Shown: positions 35,025 through 43,098 of the stretch, piece after piece
Layout: the number at the start of each line of letters is the position of its first letter
Numbering within the stretch: position 1 is the stretch's first letter
Source: Mangrovibacterium diazotrophicum
Lineage (GTDB): Bacteria > Bacteroidota > Bacteroidia > Bacteroidales > Prolixibacteraceae
Reading direction: 5' to 3'
NCBI RefSeq assembly: GCF_003610535.1
Contig: NZ_RAPN01000001.1
Coordinates: forward strand, 2,715,320-2,779,319
DNA: 64,000 bases
The notes under the pieces: generated by a model
Told to the model about the DNA's origin: nothing
Database searches by the model: none
Seen by the model: the letters and a program-made list of their open reading frames with translations, nothing else
Program-made: the position numbers and the translations under genes

Positions 35025-35042
35025 TTTGAAAATACAAAAAGT

Positions 35043-35081
35043 AGAGAGGGAATTCCAACACGAGTTCCCTCTCTATTTTTT
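35043..35081. terminator. terminator shared by hutF and nth
   Basis: A 10-bp stem AGAGAGGGAA / TTCCCTCTCT (35043-35052 and 35065-35074), then ATTTTTTG on the plus strand and an A-rich left flank. It ends the hut transcript. Its right arm overlaps the stop codon of the convergent nth gene at 35073. Confidence 0.75.
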
Positions 35082-35711
35082 GTGCTCCTTGAAATACAAA
35101 CAAACGGAATTCACCGGGCATTCGGGGCATAATGGGTTTGTTGGCCGGCATATCTCCCTCCCCAAAAATGAAATAGCCATTCCAGCCTCGTTCCATTTTT
35201 CGGGCGGCAATTCGGTCATCATTTGCTTCTCAACTTTTTCCGGTTTTGGTTTGGGATCTTCCTCGGCGATCCCCAAACGCGGAGCAACACGCAAAACGTG
35301 CAAATCCACAATAATGCCTTCTGCCGGATCTCCCGATTCGCGGATAATAACATTTGCCGATTTCCTCCCCAAGCCGGGAAGCTTGGTCAGCTCGGCCATC
35401 GTCCGGGGAATATTTTCATCCGAACCAACTTCCCTTGCGATCTGCACCAACCAATTCGATTTGTTTCTGAAACTTCGAACCTTCGCGATGTATTCGTACA
35501 GATCCTCAGGTTCTGCCGTTGCCAACGTCTGCATATCCGGGTAAACGGCAAAAAAATTCGGAGCCAACTCGTTAATCATCTGGTCTGTTGTCTGCGCCGA
35601 CAACACCACCATCACCACCAACTGGTACCGGCTTTTATAGTCCAGCGGATGCTGCCGTTTTCCGTATTGTTCAAATATCGGCTGAAGCTGTTCTGTCCAA
35701 TTTATTTCCAT
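35073..35711 (-). CDS. nth: endonuclease III (DNA glycosylase/AP lyase)
   Basis: A 212-residue base-excision repair enzyme that removes oxidised pyrimidines. The helix-hairpin-helix is LPGLGRKSANVII with catalytic Lys117, and the catalytic Asp is Asp136 in IIVDLHVLRV. The C-terminal 4Fe-4S cluster ligands are Cys188, Cys195, Cys198 and Cys204 (C-x6-C-x2-C-x5-C). All key residues are present and the length is normal. It is convergent with hutF. Confidence 0.95.
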   Translation of the reverse strand: MEINWTEQLQPIFEQYGKRQHPLDYKSRYQLVVMVVLSAQTTDQMINELAPNFFAVYPDMQTLATAEPEDLYEYIAKVRSFRNKSNWLVQIAREVGSDENIPRTMAELTKLPGLGRKSANVIIRESGDPAEGIIVDLHVLRVAPRLGIAEEDPKPKPEKVEKQMMTELPPEKWNEAGMAISFLGREICRPTNPLCPECPVNSVCLYFKEHKK

Positions 35712-35835
35712 TGTTTCGGTTTTTTTAATCTCGTTTTTTCAATAAAATCAAGATACTGAAAATACCAACATTTAGCGATTGCATAGTTTTGAAAACATTT
35801 GTTATTTTGAATCGTTTTAAATAGAAAAACAAAAC

Positions 35836-36201
35836 ATGATCGAAGGAAGAGGCGAATTGATTATCAATCAGACCATAAACGGTCGTATCTACAAGTGTTC
35901 CGAATGCAATAAAATTCATGTGGACTATAAAAACCTGAATTTCAGCTTCAACCAAAAGGAATACAACAATTTCCAGACCTACATCCAAAACCTGGACGGT
36001 AAATACTGGGTCAAAAAAAATGAAGACCATTCCGGCGAACGTAAAATTCTCATCCCGATCAATCATCCGAACCTGATTATGAGTTTCAGTTTGGAAGAGC
36101 TTTATGAGCTGAAAGAACTGTTGGTTGCCAATTTATTTCCACCTCAAAAACTAAGATTGATCAAACCAAGAACAGTAGAACTCCACATTTCAAAAAACTA
36201 G
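35836..36201 (+). CDS. small conserved Bacteroidota protein, function unknown
   Basis: A 121-residue protein without signal peptide. The N-terminal half (INGRIYKCSECNKIHVDYKNLNFSFN) has a single CxxC and looks like a small beta domain; the C-terminal half (LSFSLEELYELKELLVANL) is helical. It resembles the DUF6686 group of Bacteroidota by its opening segment, but I hold that loosely. It stands 124 bases from nth on the opposite strand and 64 bases before pflB. Confidence 0.6.
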   Translation: MIEGRGELIINQTINGRIYKCSECNKIHVDYKNLNFSFNQKEYNNFQTYIQNLDGKYWVKKNEDHSGERKILIPINHPNLIMSFSLEELYELKELLVANLFPPQKLRLIKPRTVELHISKN

Positions 36202-36265
36202 AAGGCAAAACAGGTGATTCGCTGTGATTTCACGCAATCATCTTCTAACATAAAAACTAAGAATT

Positions 36266-38494
36266 ATGAAATCGACATACCCATTTAAAGTAGGCCGATG
36301 GAACGAAGCTATCGATGTACGCGACTTCGTTTCGAAGAACATCACCACTTACACAGGCGATTATAAATTCCTGTGCGGCCCAACCGAGAACACAAAAGCC
36401 CTTTGGGACATCTGTAAACAAGCACTGAAAGAAGAGCGCGCCAAGAATGGTTTACGCAATGTGGACACGAAAATTGTATCCACCATCAAATCATTTCCGG
36501 CAGGATACATTGACAAGGACAAGGAAGTGATTGTTGGTTTGCAGACCGACGAGTTACTGAAACGTGCTATGAAGCCTTACGGCGGTTTCAAAGTTGTGAG
36601 CCGCGCGCTGGCAGAACACGGTTACCAACCCGATGCTAACGTTGCAGAAACTTTCGAAAAATACGCCAAAACCCACAACGATGGCGTGTTTGACACCTAC
36701 ACCAACGAAATCCGCACGTTCCGTTCGCTCGGGTTCCTTACCGGCTTGCCCGACAACTACGCCCGTGGCCGTATCATTGGCGACTACCGCCGTGTCGCAC
36801 TGTACGGAATCAACCGATTGATTGAAGGTAAAAAAGAAGACCTCGACAATATTACCGGCCCGATGAGCGACGCCACCATTCGTTTGCGTGAAGAAGTGGC
36901 CGAGCAGATCAAAGCGTTGTACGACATGATTGAGATGGGCAAAGCCTATGAACTCGATCTTTCCCGTCCGGCAGAAACTGCCCGCGAAGCCGTACAATGG
37001 ACCTACATGGCTTACCTGGCTGCGGTAAAAGAGCAAGACGGAGCTGCCATGTCACTGGGAAGTGTGTCGTCGTTCCTTGATATTTTCATCGATCGTGACC
37101 TGGAAGCCGGGTTGATTACAGAAGAACAGGCGCAGGAATACATCGACCAGTTTGTAATGAAGCTGCGCATGGTTCGTCACCTGCGTATGGAAGCTTACGA
37201 ACAAATTTTTGCGGGCGACCCGACCTGGGTAACCGAATCAATCGGCGGTATGCTGATGGACGGACGCAGCAAAGTAACCAAAACAGCGTTCCGCTTCCTC
37301 AACACCCTTTACAATCTGGGACCGTCACCGGAGCCGAACATCACGATTTTGTGGTCGCAACAATTGCCACTGCACTTTAAAGAGTTCTGTGCCAAGGTTT
37401 CGATCGACACCTCGTCTATTCAATATGAAAACGACGACTTGATGCGGACTACCAGCTGCTCGGACGACTACGGTATTGCCTGTTGTGTGTCATTCCAGGA
37501 ATTGGGAAAACACATCCAGTTCTTCGGAGCACGTACCAATTTGGCGAAAACCTTACTGTTGGCCCTCAATCAGGGACGCTGCGAAAACACCGGAACGCAA
37601 GTGGTAAATGGTATTCCTGCAGTTAAAAGCGATTACCTGAACTACGATGAAGTGATTGCCAACTTCAAAATTGCCATGAAAGAAGTAGCACGCGTGTACA
37701 ACGAATCGATGAACATCATTCACTACATGCACGACAAATATTACTACGAAAAGGCCCAGATGTCGTTAATCGATACAAATCCACGTATCAACCTCGCGTA
37801 CGGTATTGCCGGTTTGTCGATTGTTGCCGACTCACTTTCGGCTATCAAGCATGCCAAGGTGAAGCCTGTTCGGAACGAAGATGGCTTAACAATTGATTTT
37901 GCGATTGAAGGCGATTTCCCGAAATACGGAAACGACGACGACCGTGTTGACCTGATCGCCCGCGATGTGGTGGCGCATTTCAGCAACGAGCTGAAACAAC
38001 TACCGGTTTACAAGAATGCTAATCCAACCATGTCGGTACTGACGATTACCTCGAACGTAGTTTACGGTAAAAAGACCGGTGCAACACCTGACGGTCGTGG
38101 CAAAGGTGTGCCATTTGCTCCGGGGGCAAACCCGATGCACGGACGCGACACTCATGGTGCCATTGCCTCGTTGAATTCGGTGGCCAAGATCGACTATAAA
38201 GATTCGCAGGACGGTATTTCAAACACCTTCTCGATTGTTCCGAAGTCACTGGGACGTAACGAGGAAGAACGTGTTGCCAACTTAGTTGCCACTTTGGACG
38301 GCTACTTCGGGAAAAATGCACAGCACCTAAACGTCAACGTGCTTGACCGAGAGCTGCTGGAAGATGCCATGGCTCACCCGGAAGAATATCCACAGCTGAC
38401 CATCCGGGTGTCAGGTTATGCAGTGAATTTTGTTCGCCTTTCGCGCGAACAGCAAATGGAAGTGCTCACCCGCTCCTTCCACGAAACCATGTAA
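36266..38494 (+). CDS. pflB: pyruvate formate-lyase (formate C-acetyltransferase)
   Basis: A 742-residue glycyl-radical enzyme that splits pyruvate and CoA into formate and acetyl-CoA under anaerobic conditions, in the cytosol. The catalytic pair is Cys406-Cys407 (GIACCVSF) and the radical Gly717 is in [13 protein letters not shown]. The length is that of true PFL, and the double Cys separates it from other glycyl-radical dehydratases. It leads the pflB-pflA-focA cluster. Confidence 0.97.
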   Translation: MKSTYPFKVGRWNEAIDVRDFVSKNITTYTGDYKFLCGPTENTKALWDICKQALKEERAKNGLRNVDTKIVSTIKSFPAGYIDKDKEVIVGLQTDELLKRAMKPYGGFKVVSRALAEHGYQPDANVAETFEKYAKTHNDGVFDTYTNEIRTFRSLGFLTGLPDNYARGRIIGDYRRVALYGINRLIEGKKEDLDNITGPMSDATIRLREEVAEQIKALYDMIEMGKAYELDLSRPAETAREAVQWTYMAYLAAVKEQDGAAMSLGSVSSFLDIFIDRDLEAGLITEEQAQEYIDQFVMKLRMVRHLRMEAYEQIFAGDPTWVTESIGGMLMDGRSKVTKTAFRFLNTLYNLGPSPEPNITILWSQQLPLHFKEFCAKVSIDTSSIQYENDDLMRTTSCSDDYGIACCVSFQELGKHIQFFGARTNLAKTLLLALNQGRCENTGTQVVNGIPAVKSDYLNYDEVIANFKIAMKEVARVYNESMNIIHYMHDKYYYEKAQMSLIDTNPRINLAYGIAGLSIVADSLSAIKHAKVKPVRNEDGLTIDFAIEGDFPKYGNDDDRVDLIARDVVAHFSNELKQLPVYKNANPTMSVLTITSNVVYGKKTGATPDGRGKGVPFAPGANPMHGRDTHGAIASLNSVAKIDYKDSQDGISNTFSIVPKSLGRNEEERVANLVATLDGYFGKNAQHLNVNVLDRELLEDAMAHPEEYPQLTIRVSGYAVNFVRLSREQQMEVLTRSFHETM

Positions 38495-38516
38495 TTTTAA
38501 CGAAAACAAATAAATC

Positions 38517-38549
38517 ACCCGTACTTGGCAATCGAGTACGGGTATTTTT
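38517..38549 (+). terminator. hairpin between pflB and pflA
   Basis: Perfect 9-bp stem ACCCGTACT / AGTACGGGT (38517-38525, 38535-38543), 9-base loop, then ATTTTT. As an intrinsic terminator or attenuator it would make the abundant PFL message shorter and more plentiful than that of its activase, which starts 23 bases later. Confidence 0.75.
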
Positions 38550-38571
38550 CACTAATACCCAGGGTATCTCC

Positions 38572-39321
38572 ATGACTGAAACCTCGCCACAGTTGAAAGT
38601 TCATTCCATTGAATCGTTCGGAACGCACGACGGACCGGGAATTCGGCTGGTTGTGTTTTTGCAGGGCTGTAATTTGAAATGTCTTTACTGCCAAAATGCC
38701 GACACCATCAAGCACGAAGGCGGTCAGCTGATTGAACTAGATGAAATTGTGCGGCGCGCAGTCAACATGAAAACCTACTTTGGACAAAAAGGAGGCGTGA
38801 CCGTTTCGGGGGGAGAACCTTTGCTGCAGAGCAAAACACTAGTTCCACTGTTTCAGAAACTAAAAGCTGAAGGCATTCACACCAACATCGACACCAATGC
38901 TACCGTGGCGAATGTGTACGCAAAGGAATTGATTAGCGAGCTTTCCGACCTCGTGATGTTCGACATCAAACACACCACCGAAGCCGGTTTTGAAAACCTG
39001 ACCGGACGCAATGGATTGCAAACGGCCATTGAACTGATCTCCTTGCGCGAGAAAAGTCGAAAGCCCTACTGGCTGCGATATGTACTCATTCCGGGCTACA
39101 CCAACAAGCCGGAGTACCTGCAGTGGCTGATCGATCAGTTTTCGGGAAACGAATACCTGGAACGAGTGGAAATTCTTCCCTACCACAAATTAGGACAATA
39201 CAAATGGGAAGCCTTGGGCGAGAAGTACCAGTTGGAAGATGTGCGGGAAAATACTCCGGAGGAAGTTGAACAAGCCCGGACAATGCTTGACGGGCATTTT
39301 AAAGAAGTCATCAGTAAATAA
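38572..39321 (+). CDS. pflA: pyruvate formate-lyase activating enzyme (radical SAM)
   Basis: A 249-residue radical SAM enzyme that installs the glycyl radical on PFL. The 4Fe-4S/SAM cluster ligands are Cys33, Cys37 and Cys40 (GCNLKCLYCQN). TVSGGEPLLQS and MFDIKHT are the other family landmarks. It has no extra ferredoxin domain and so is the standard PFL type. Confidence 0.96.
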   Translation: MTETSPQLKVHSIESFGTHDGPGIRLVVFLQGCNLKCLYCQNADTIKHEGGQLIELDEIVRRAVNMKTYFGQKGGVTVSGGEPLLQSKTLVPLFQKLKAEGIHTNIDTNATVANVYAKELISELSDLVMFDIKHTTEAGFENLTGRNGLQTAIELISLREKSRKPYWLRYVLIPGYTNKPEYLQWLIDQFSGNEYLERVEILPYHKLGQYKWEALGEKYQLEDVRENTPEEVEQARTMLDGHFKEVISK

Positions 39322-39428
39322 CGACGGGAACAAACAGACTTCACTACAAAACCAGGCGAATGACTATTGATAAATTACCATTTACGATTGTCTAACCATC
39401 ATTTTTCTAAAATCTAATTTCTAAACGC

Positions 39429-40223
39429 ATGAGCTTAAATACACCACCACGCATACTCGAAATCGCCGGCGAAACGGCAATCGTGAAAGACAATTACAAG
39501 GTCAAAAAAATATTGGTACTGAGTTTCCTGGCCGGCGCGTACATCTCGTTCGGCGGATTGCTTTCGATCATTGTCGGCGGTGGTATTCCCGAATTGGCAG
39601 CAAGCAATCCCGGTATTGCCAAGTTTATTTTCGGAGCCACTTTCCCTGTTGGCCTGATGATGGTTGTGATGGCCGGTGCTGAATTGTTTACCGGCAATAA
39701 TGCCTATTTCATGCCCAACGTATTAAGTGGGCAACAAAGCTGGACCGCCCCTCTTCGTAATTGGGCATTGGTGTATTTTGGTAACTTTATCGGTTCGCTG
39801 GTCGTGGCTTATTTCCTGGTTCACCTCACCGATTTGGTCAGCCATGATCCCTGGCACCAAACTGTACTGAATATTGCGGAAAGCAAAACGTCGAATCCCT
39901 TCTACAAAACTTTTTTGAAAGGCATTGGTGCCAACTGGCTGGTGTGTTTAGCCATGTGGATGGGCATGTCGGCGCAGCATACAACCGGCAAAATCCTCGG
40001 CATTTGGTGGCCGGTGATGACTTTCGTTGCCTTGGGTTACGAACACTCCATTGCCAACATGTTCTTCATTCCGCTGGCTATTTTTGAAGGTTCAAGCGTA
40101 ACGTGGTCCGACTTTGTGTTCCATAACCTGATTGCGGCAACACTGGGCAACATTGTAGGCGGGGCCTTCTTTGTTGGTACACTCTATTGGTATGCTTACG
40201 GAAAAAGGAAGACTGATCAGTGA
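39429..40223 (+). CDS. focA: formate/nitrite transporter family channel, probable formate channel
   Basis: A 264-residue inner-membrane protein with six hydrophobic segments. The FNT family pattern is visible in AGAYISFGGLLSIIVGGG, AGAELFTGNNAYF and GANWLVCLAMWMGMSAQ, with the transporter-lining His region near GYEHSIANMFFIPLA. Lying downstream of pflB-pflA, it most likely exports formate made by PFL. The 107-base gap before it holds no terminator that I can see. Confidence 0.93.
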   Translation: MSLNTPPRILEIAGETAIVKDNYKVKKILVLSFLAGAYISFGGLLSIIVGGGIPELAASNPGIAKFIFGATFPVGLMMVVMAGAELFTGNNAYFMPNVLSGQQSWTAPLRNWALVYFGNFIGSLVVAYFLVHLTDLVSHDPWHQTVLNIAESKTSNPFYKTFLKGIGANWLVCLAMWMGMSAQHTTGKILGIWWPVMTFVALGYEHSIANMFFIPLAIFEGSSVTWSDFVFHNLIAATLGNIVGGAFFVGTLYWYAYGKRKTDQ

Positions 40224-40285
40224 TCAGTCACAGTTTTCAGTAACCAAATTCAACATCTGAGGTACTTGGGGCTTGTGGCCTGAGA

Positions 40286-40471
40286 CTAATTACCCATTTC
40301 AGCAATTAACTTCAGGATACATTTCCGGCACAGGCAACGGTCAAAAGTCGCACCGATATAATCCTGCACGTGTTCCGGAATTTTCAGGTCGGCGCACTCA
40401 CAGTTCAAATCGCCGTAACAATGCAGATCGGCACCGCAGTTATCGCAGGTTTGTGCTTCGTAATTATTCAT
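40286..40471 (-). CDS. cysteine-rich CWC-family small protein
   Basis: A 61-residue protein with eight Cys in CDNCGADLHCYGDLNCEC and RCLCRKC, the pattern of the Cysteine-rich CWC family; it presumably binds zinc. The same strip read on the plus strand shows no sensible protein. It is convergent with focA (62-base gap). Function is unknown. Confidence 0.7.
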   Translation of the reverse strand: MNNYEAQTCDNCGADLHCYGDLNCECADLKIPEHVQDYIGATFDRCLCRKCILKLIAEMGN

Positions 40472-40531
40472 TCTTTGTCACTATTTCGCTATCCAAAACA
40501 CCCGTCCGGAGATAGAGTTCAACAAAAGACA

Positions 40532-40560
40532 TAAAAAAACCCACTGCGGTCAACAGTGGG
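40532..40560 (-). terminator. intrinsic terminator after the double NTF2-like gene
   Basis: Perfect 7-bp stem CCCACTG/CAGTGGG (40540-40546, 40554-40560) with a 7-base loop; on the minus strand it runs into seven T. It lies 22 bases past the stop of the gene at 40583. Confidence 0.85.
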
Positions 40561-40582
40561 CTCTCATTAGTTTACGAAGTTT

Positions 40583-41500
40583 TTATTCCTCGAAATGATT
40601 GCTGCTGTAGTAAGCCATATCCCGGGTAATTTTGCCCTCCTTATCGAAAGAGATCGACAGCATGATGGGTGCGGCAATTTTTTTCCCGCTTTCCTTCATC
40701 GTGGTACGCAAAATCCACCAGCTGTAAACATTGTACTCGTCATTTTTGGCGTAGTAAATGCAGTCGGGGTAGCCGACCTGTTCTAAATAAATATCTTCAG
40801 TTTTATCCCAGAAACCTTGCCAGCCTGCCAGAACTTCATCCAAACCAATACTTTCACGCCATTTCATGGTTGAATTACTGAAACGCGCACCTTCGGCATA
40901 AAACGTTTTTAAAGTCGCCGCATCTTTGGCCGCATAGGCATTCACGGCTTTGCGAACCGTAATAATGTAAGGATGCTGAATGTAGACTTCCCCATTTTCA
41001 ATCGTTCCACCACTTGTGTTAATGGCTTCGAAGATGTCATTGTTAAAATATTGATGAAGAGAAGCGATCTTCCCGTCTTCGTTGAAACTATATAAATTAT
41101 GAAGGCGCAGATCCATGTTGATGCCTGATTTCGTGTGGGTAGCTTTTATCCGCAGCCAATCCTGCACCCACAAACCTCCTTCATCATAAAGAATCGCGTC
41201 GGCATAAGCAGGTGTATCCGTAACTACCTTTAGATTTTCAAACTCTTTCGCCCACCAGTCGAGACCTTTAGCCATGTTTTCCTTGGGCGATCGCCAAAAG
41301 TTGCCATTTCGCACAATGGCTACAGTGTCAGCCAAAAACGAAGTGTAGGCATCTTTATCACCGGCAACAAAGGCTTGCCAAAATTGATTTACTTTCTGCA
41401 GAGCAGGATGTTCGATGTAAACTTTTCCGTTTTCTTTCTCCTGTGCGAAACCTGTTACAGCCAGGAAAAGCACAACGAGCAAAAGTGATAGCTTTTTCAT
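40583..41500 (-). CDS. exported protein with two tandem SnoaL/NTF2-like domains
   Basis: A 305-residue protein with a signal peptide (1-20, ending TGFAQ). Two related domains follow, about 25-165 and 170-300. Each opens with KVYIEHP or EVYIQHP, continues with VNQFWQAFVAGDKDAYTSFLAD or VRKAVNAYAAKDAATLKTFYAE, and has a WxxSxxxxxxGLDWW or WRESIGLDEVLAGW helix. This is the DUF4440/SnoaL-like fold, used for ligand binding or small-molecule catalysis; no catalytic residues can be named. Its own terminator and 500 bases of flanking DNA make it monocistronic. Confidence 0.75.
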   Translation of the reverse strand: MKKLSLLLVVLFLAVTGFAQEKENGKVYIEHPALQKVNQFWQAFVAGDKDAYTSFLADTVAIVRNGNFWRSPKENMAKGLDWWAKEFENLKVVTDTPAYADAILYDEGGLWVQDWLRIKATHTKSGINMDLRLHNLYSFNEDGKIASLHQYFNNDIFEAINTSGGTIENGEVYIQHPYIITVRKAVNAYAAKDAATLKTFYAEGARFSNSTMKWRESIGLDEVLAGWQGFWDKTEDIYLEQVGYPDCIYYAKNDEYNVYSWWILRTTMKESGKKIAAPIMLSISFDKEGKITRDMAYYSSNHFEE

Positions 41501-42000
41501 ACATGTAGAAATTTAGGTAAGTACTTAGAGAGATTATTTATACTGTATCTAAATAAATTTACGAAAAAAGAAATACAAAGACAACACAGATCCCTGACTG
41601 TCAGCATAATAAATAAAACATGCAGAAAAATTATCAACAACAGATCAGATTCGCAAAAACAAGAGAATCTAGAAATATCTTAACAAAAGGCTTGTCACTA
41701 GCAGGATTTTGAGACACGACTCAATTGCATATAAATAATTATAAAATGATAGTTATGATGATAATAAAGGATAAATTTATCTTATTTATTTTTTGAACTC
41801 ATCATATTGATGTTCATCGATTTGAAATGTCGCTGATTTAAAACCCACCTTTGAAAAGAATTAAAAATATTGATAATCTAAATTAAGCAGTACAGTTGAG
41901 CTACTTTAAAACACGAGGTGCTTGCAGGAAATCCTGCAAGCACCTCGGTTGCCCAACAAATAAAATTGAGCTTTATATAGTCGGTAGAGCCTTTTTAGAG
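41501..42000. other. AT-rich intergenic region
   Basis: 500 bases without an open frame of note between two minus-strand genes. It should hold the promoter of the NTF2-like gene at its left end and ends with the hairpin at 41914-41947. No repeats or RNA genes were recognised. Confidence 0.5.
41914..41947 (-). terminator. strong hairpin downstream of the TPR gene
   Basis: A perfect 15-bp stem (41914-41928 and 41933-41947) with loop AAAT. On the minus strand it is followed by TGTTTTAAAG, a weak T tract. It lies 54 bases past the stop of the TPR gene. Confidence 0.65.
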
Positions 42001-42891
42001 CTATTTAATCCGCTTTTTCATTTGCTCTGCTTTGTCTTCTTTAAACTGCTTTTTGTAGAGCTTGTATAGCGAAGTAATCACCAATTGGTCGTTTGGATAT
42101 TCGGTTAACGACTCTTCGAGAATCACCCGTGCATCTTCGTAACCGGCATTAATATCGTCGAGGCGCTTTTTGGTACCGATGTAGTCTTCCAACTTCGCTT
42201 GGTTGGCTTTTTTGGCAGCTTCATAGCGTGCCACCTCGGCTTCGTTCTGAGCGTCGGTTTTCTCAAACATGGTTACACCCAGCATCTTTTTCGAGCGTTT
42301 GTCGCCGGGAAACTGTTCCTGCATACTTTGAAAAACACCAATGGCTTCGTCGTATTTCTGAATACGCTCCAGGCTGAACCCATACAAATACATGTAGTTT
42401 TTCTTGCCGGGATCACCTTCGTTCACTGCTTTGAAAGTTTCTGCCGATTGTTCGTATTTACCGGTGTTGAAATAAAGGTAAGCCAGTTTCTTATCGAAAT
42501 CGAGCGACTCTTCCGGACTGGCCTCTTTTCCTTTCACCAGGATTTCTTCTGCTTTGTCATTTTGCTTCAAGCCCACATAGGCATCAGCCAGCAAACGGGA
42601 AGTACGTCCGGGATTGTAATTCAGCGCCATAGTTTCTTCCAGCAAAGGGATTGCCTTATCAAACTGGTCGATTTTCACATAATTCATACCGGCGCGGTAT
42701 ACGCAAGCGGTATCAACCACGTTGGCAGCTTTGTAAGCGGCATGCGCCTCTTCGAACAATCTCGCTGCATCGGCGTATTGCTCCTGCGATTCGGCACTAA
42801 TCGCGTCACTCTTTAAAACATCGGCATTTTGCGCAGCCCCGAAAAAGACAAAAGCGCATACAATGAGGAGGGTAAAAAATATTCTTTTCAT
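42001..42891 (-). CDS. exported TPR-repeat protein
   Basis: A 296-residue protein with a signal peptide (1-21, FFGAAQ) and about six tetratricopeptide-like helical pairs (for example AARLFEEAHAAYKAANVVDTAC, DKAIPLLEETMALNYNPGRTSRLLADAYVGLKQNDKA and DEAIGVFQSMQEQFPGDKR). It is probably a periplasmic scaffold. No partner gene is adjacent; the divergent phosphoesterase gene starts 207 bases away. Function is unknown. Confidence 0.8.
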   Translation of the reverse strand: MKRIFFTLLIVCAFVFFGAAQNADVLKSDAISAESQEQYADAARLFEEAHAAYKAANVVDTACVYRAGMNYVKIDQFDKAIPLLEETMALNYNPGRTSRLLADAYVGLKQNDKAEEILVKGKEASPEESLDFDKKLAYLYFNTGKYEQSAETFKAVNEGDPGKKNYMYLYGFSLERIQKYDEAIGVFQSMQEQFPGDKRSKKMLGVTMFEKTDAQNEAEVARYEAAKKANQAKLEDYIGTKKRLDDINAGYEDARVILEESLTEYPNDQLVITSLYKLYKKQFKEDKAEQMKKRIK

Positions 42892-43098
42892 GTTTAAATT
42901 TTAAAATAGTAGCGTTAGTAATAATAGTGGGCGAAAGATACTCGAATTTTAGCAGTTATTGAAATACGCATAGATGAAATCATTCCGAAACATCGGCAAA
43001 AGCCTTCTTCAAAAAAAGATGTAACCATAACGTAACAGCTTTCAAATTGAAGCGCTAACTTCCATTTGTATTTTCGAACTTTACAAAAACAGAAAACG

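Noticed and set aside
36206-36240. CRP/FNR-like palindrome (GTGATT...ATTTCAC) before pflB
   Set aside because: Spacing of the half sites does not match CRP or FNR, and no such regulator is in the window.
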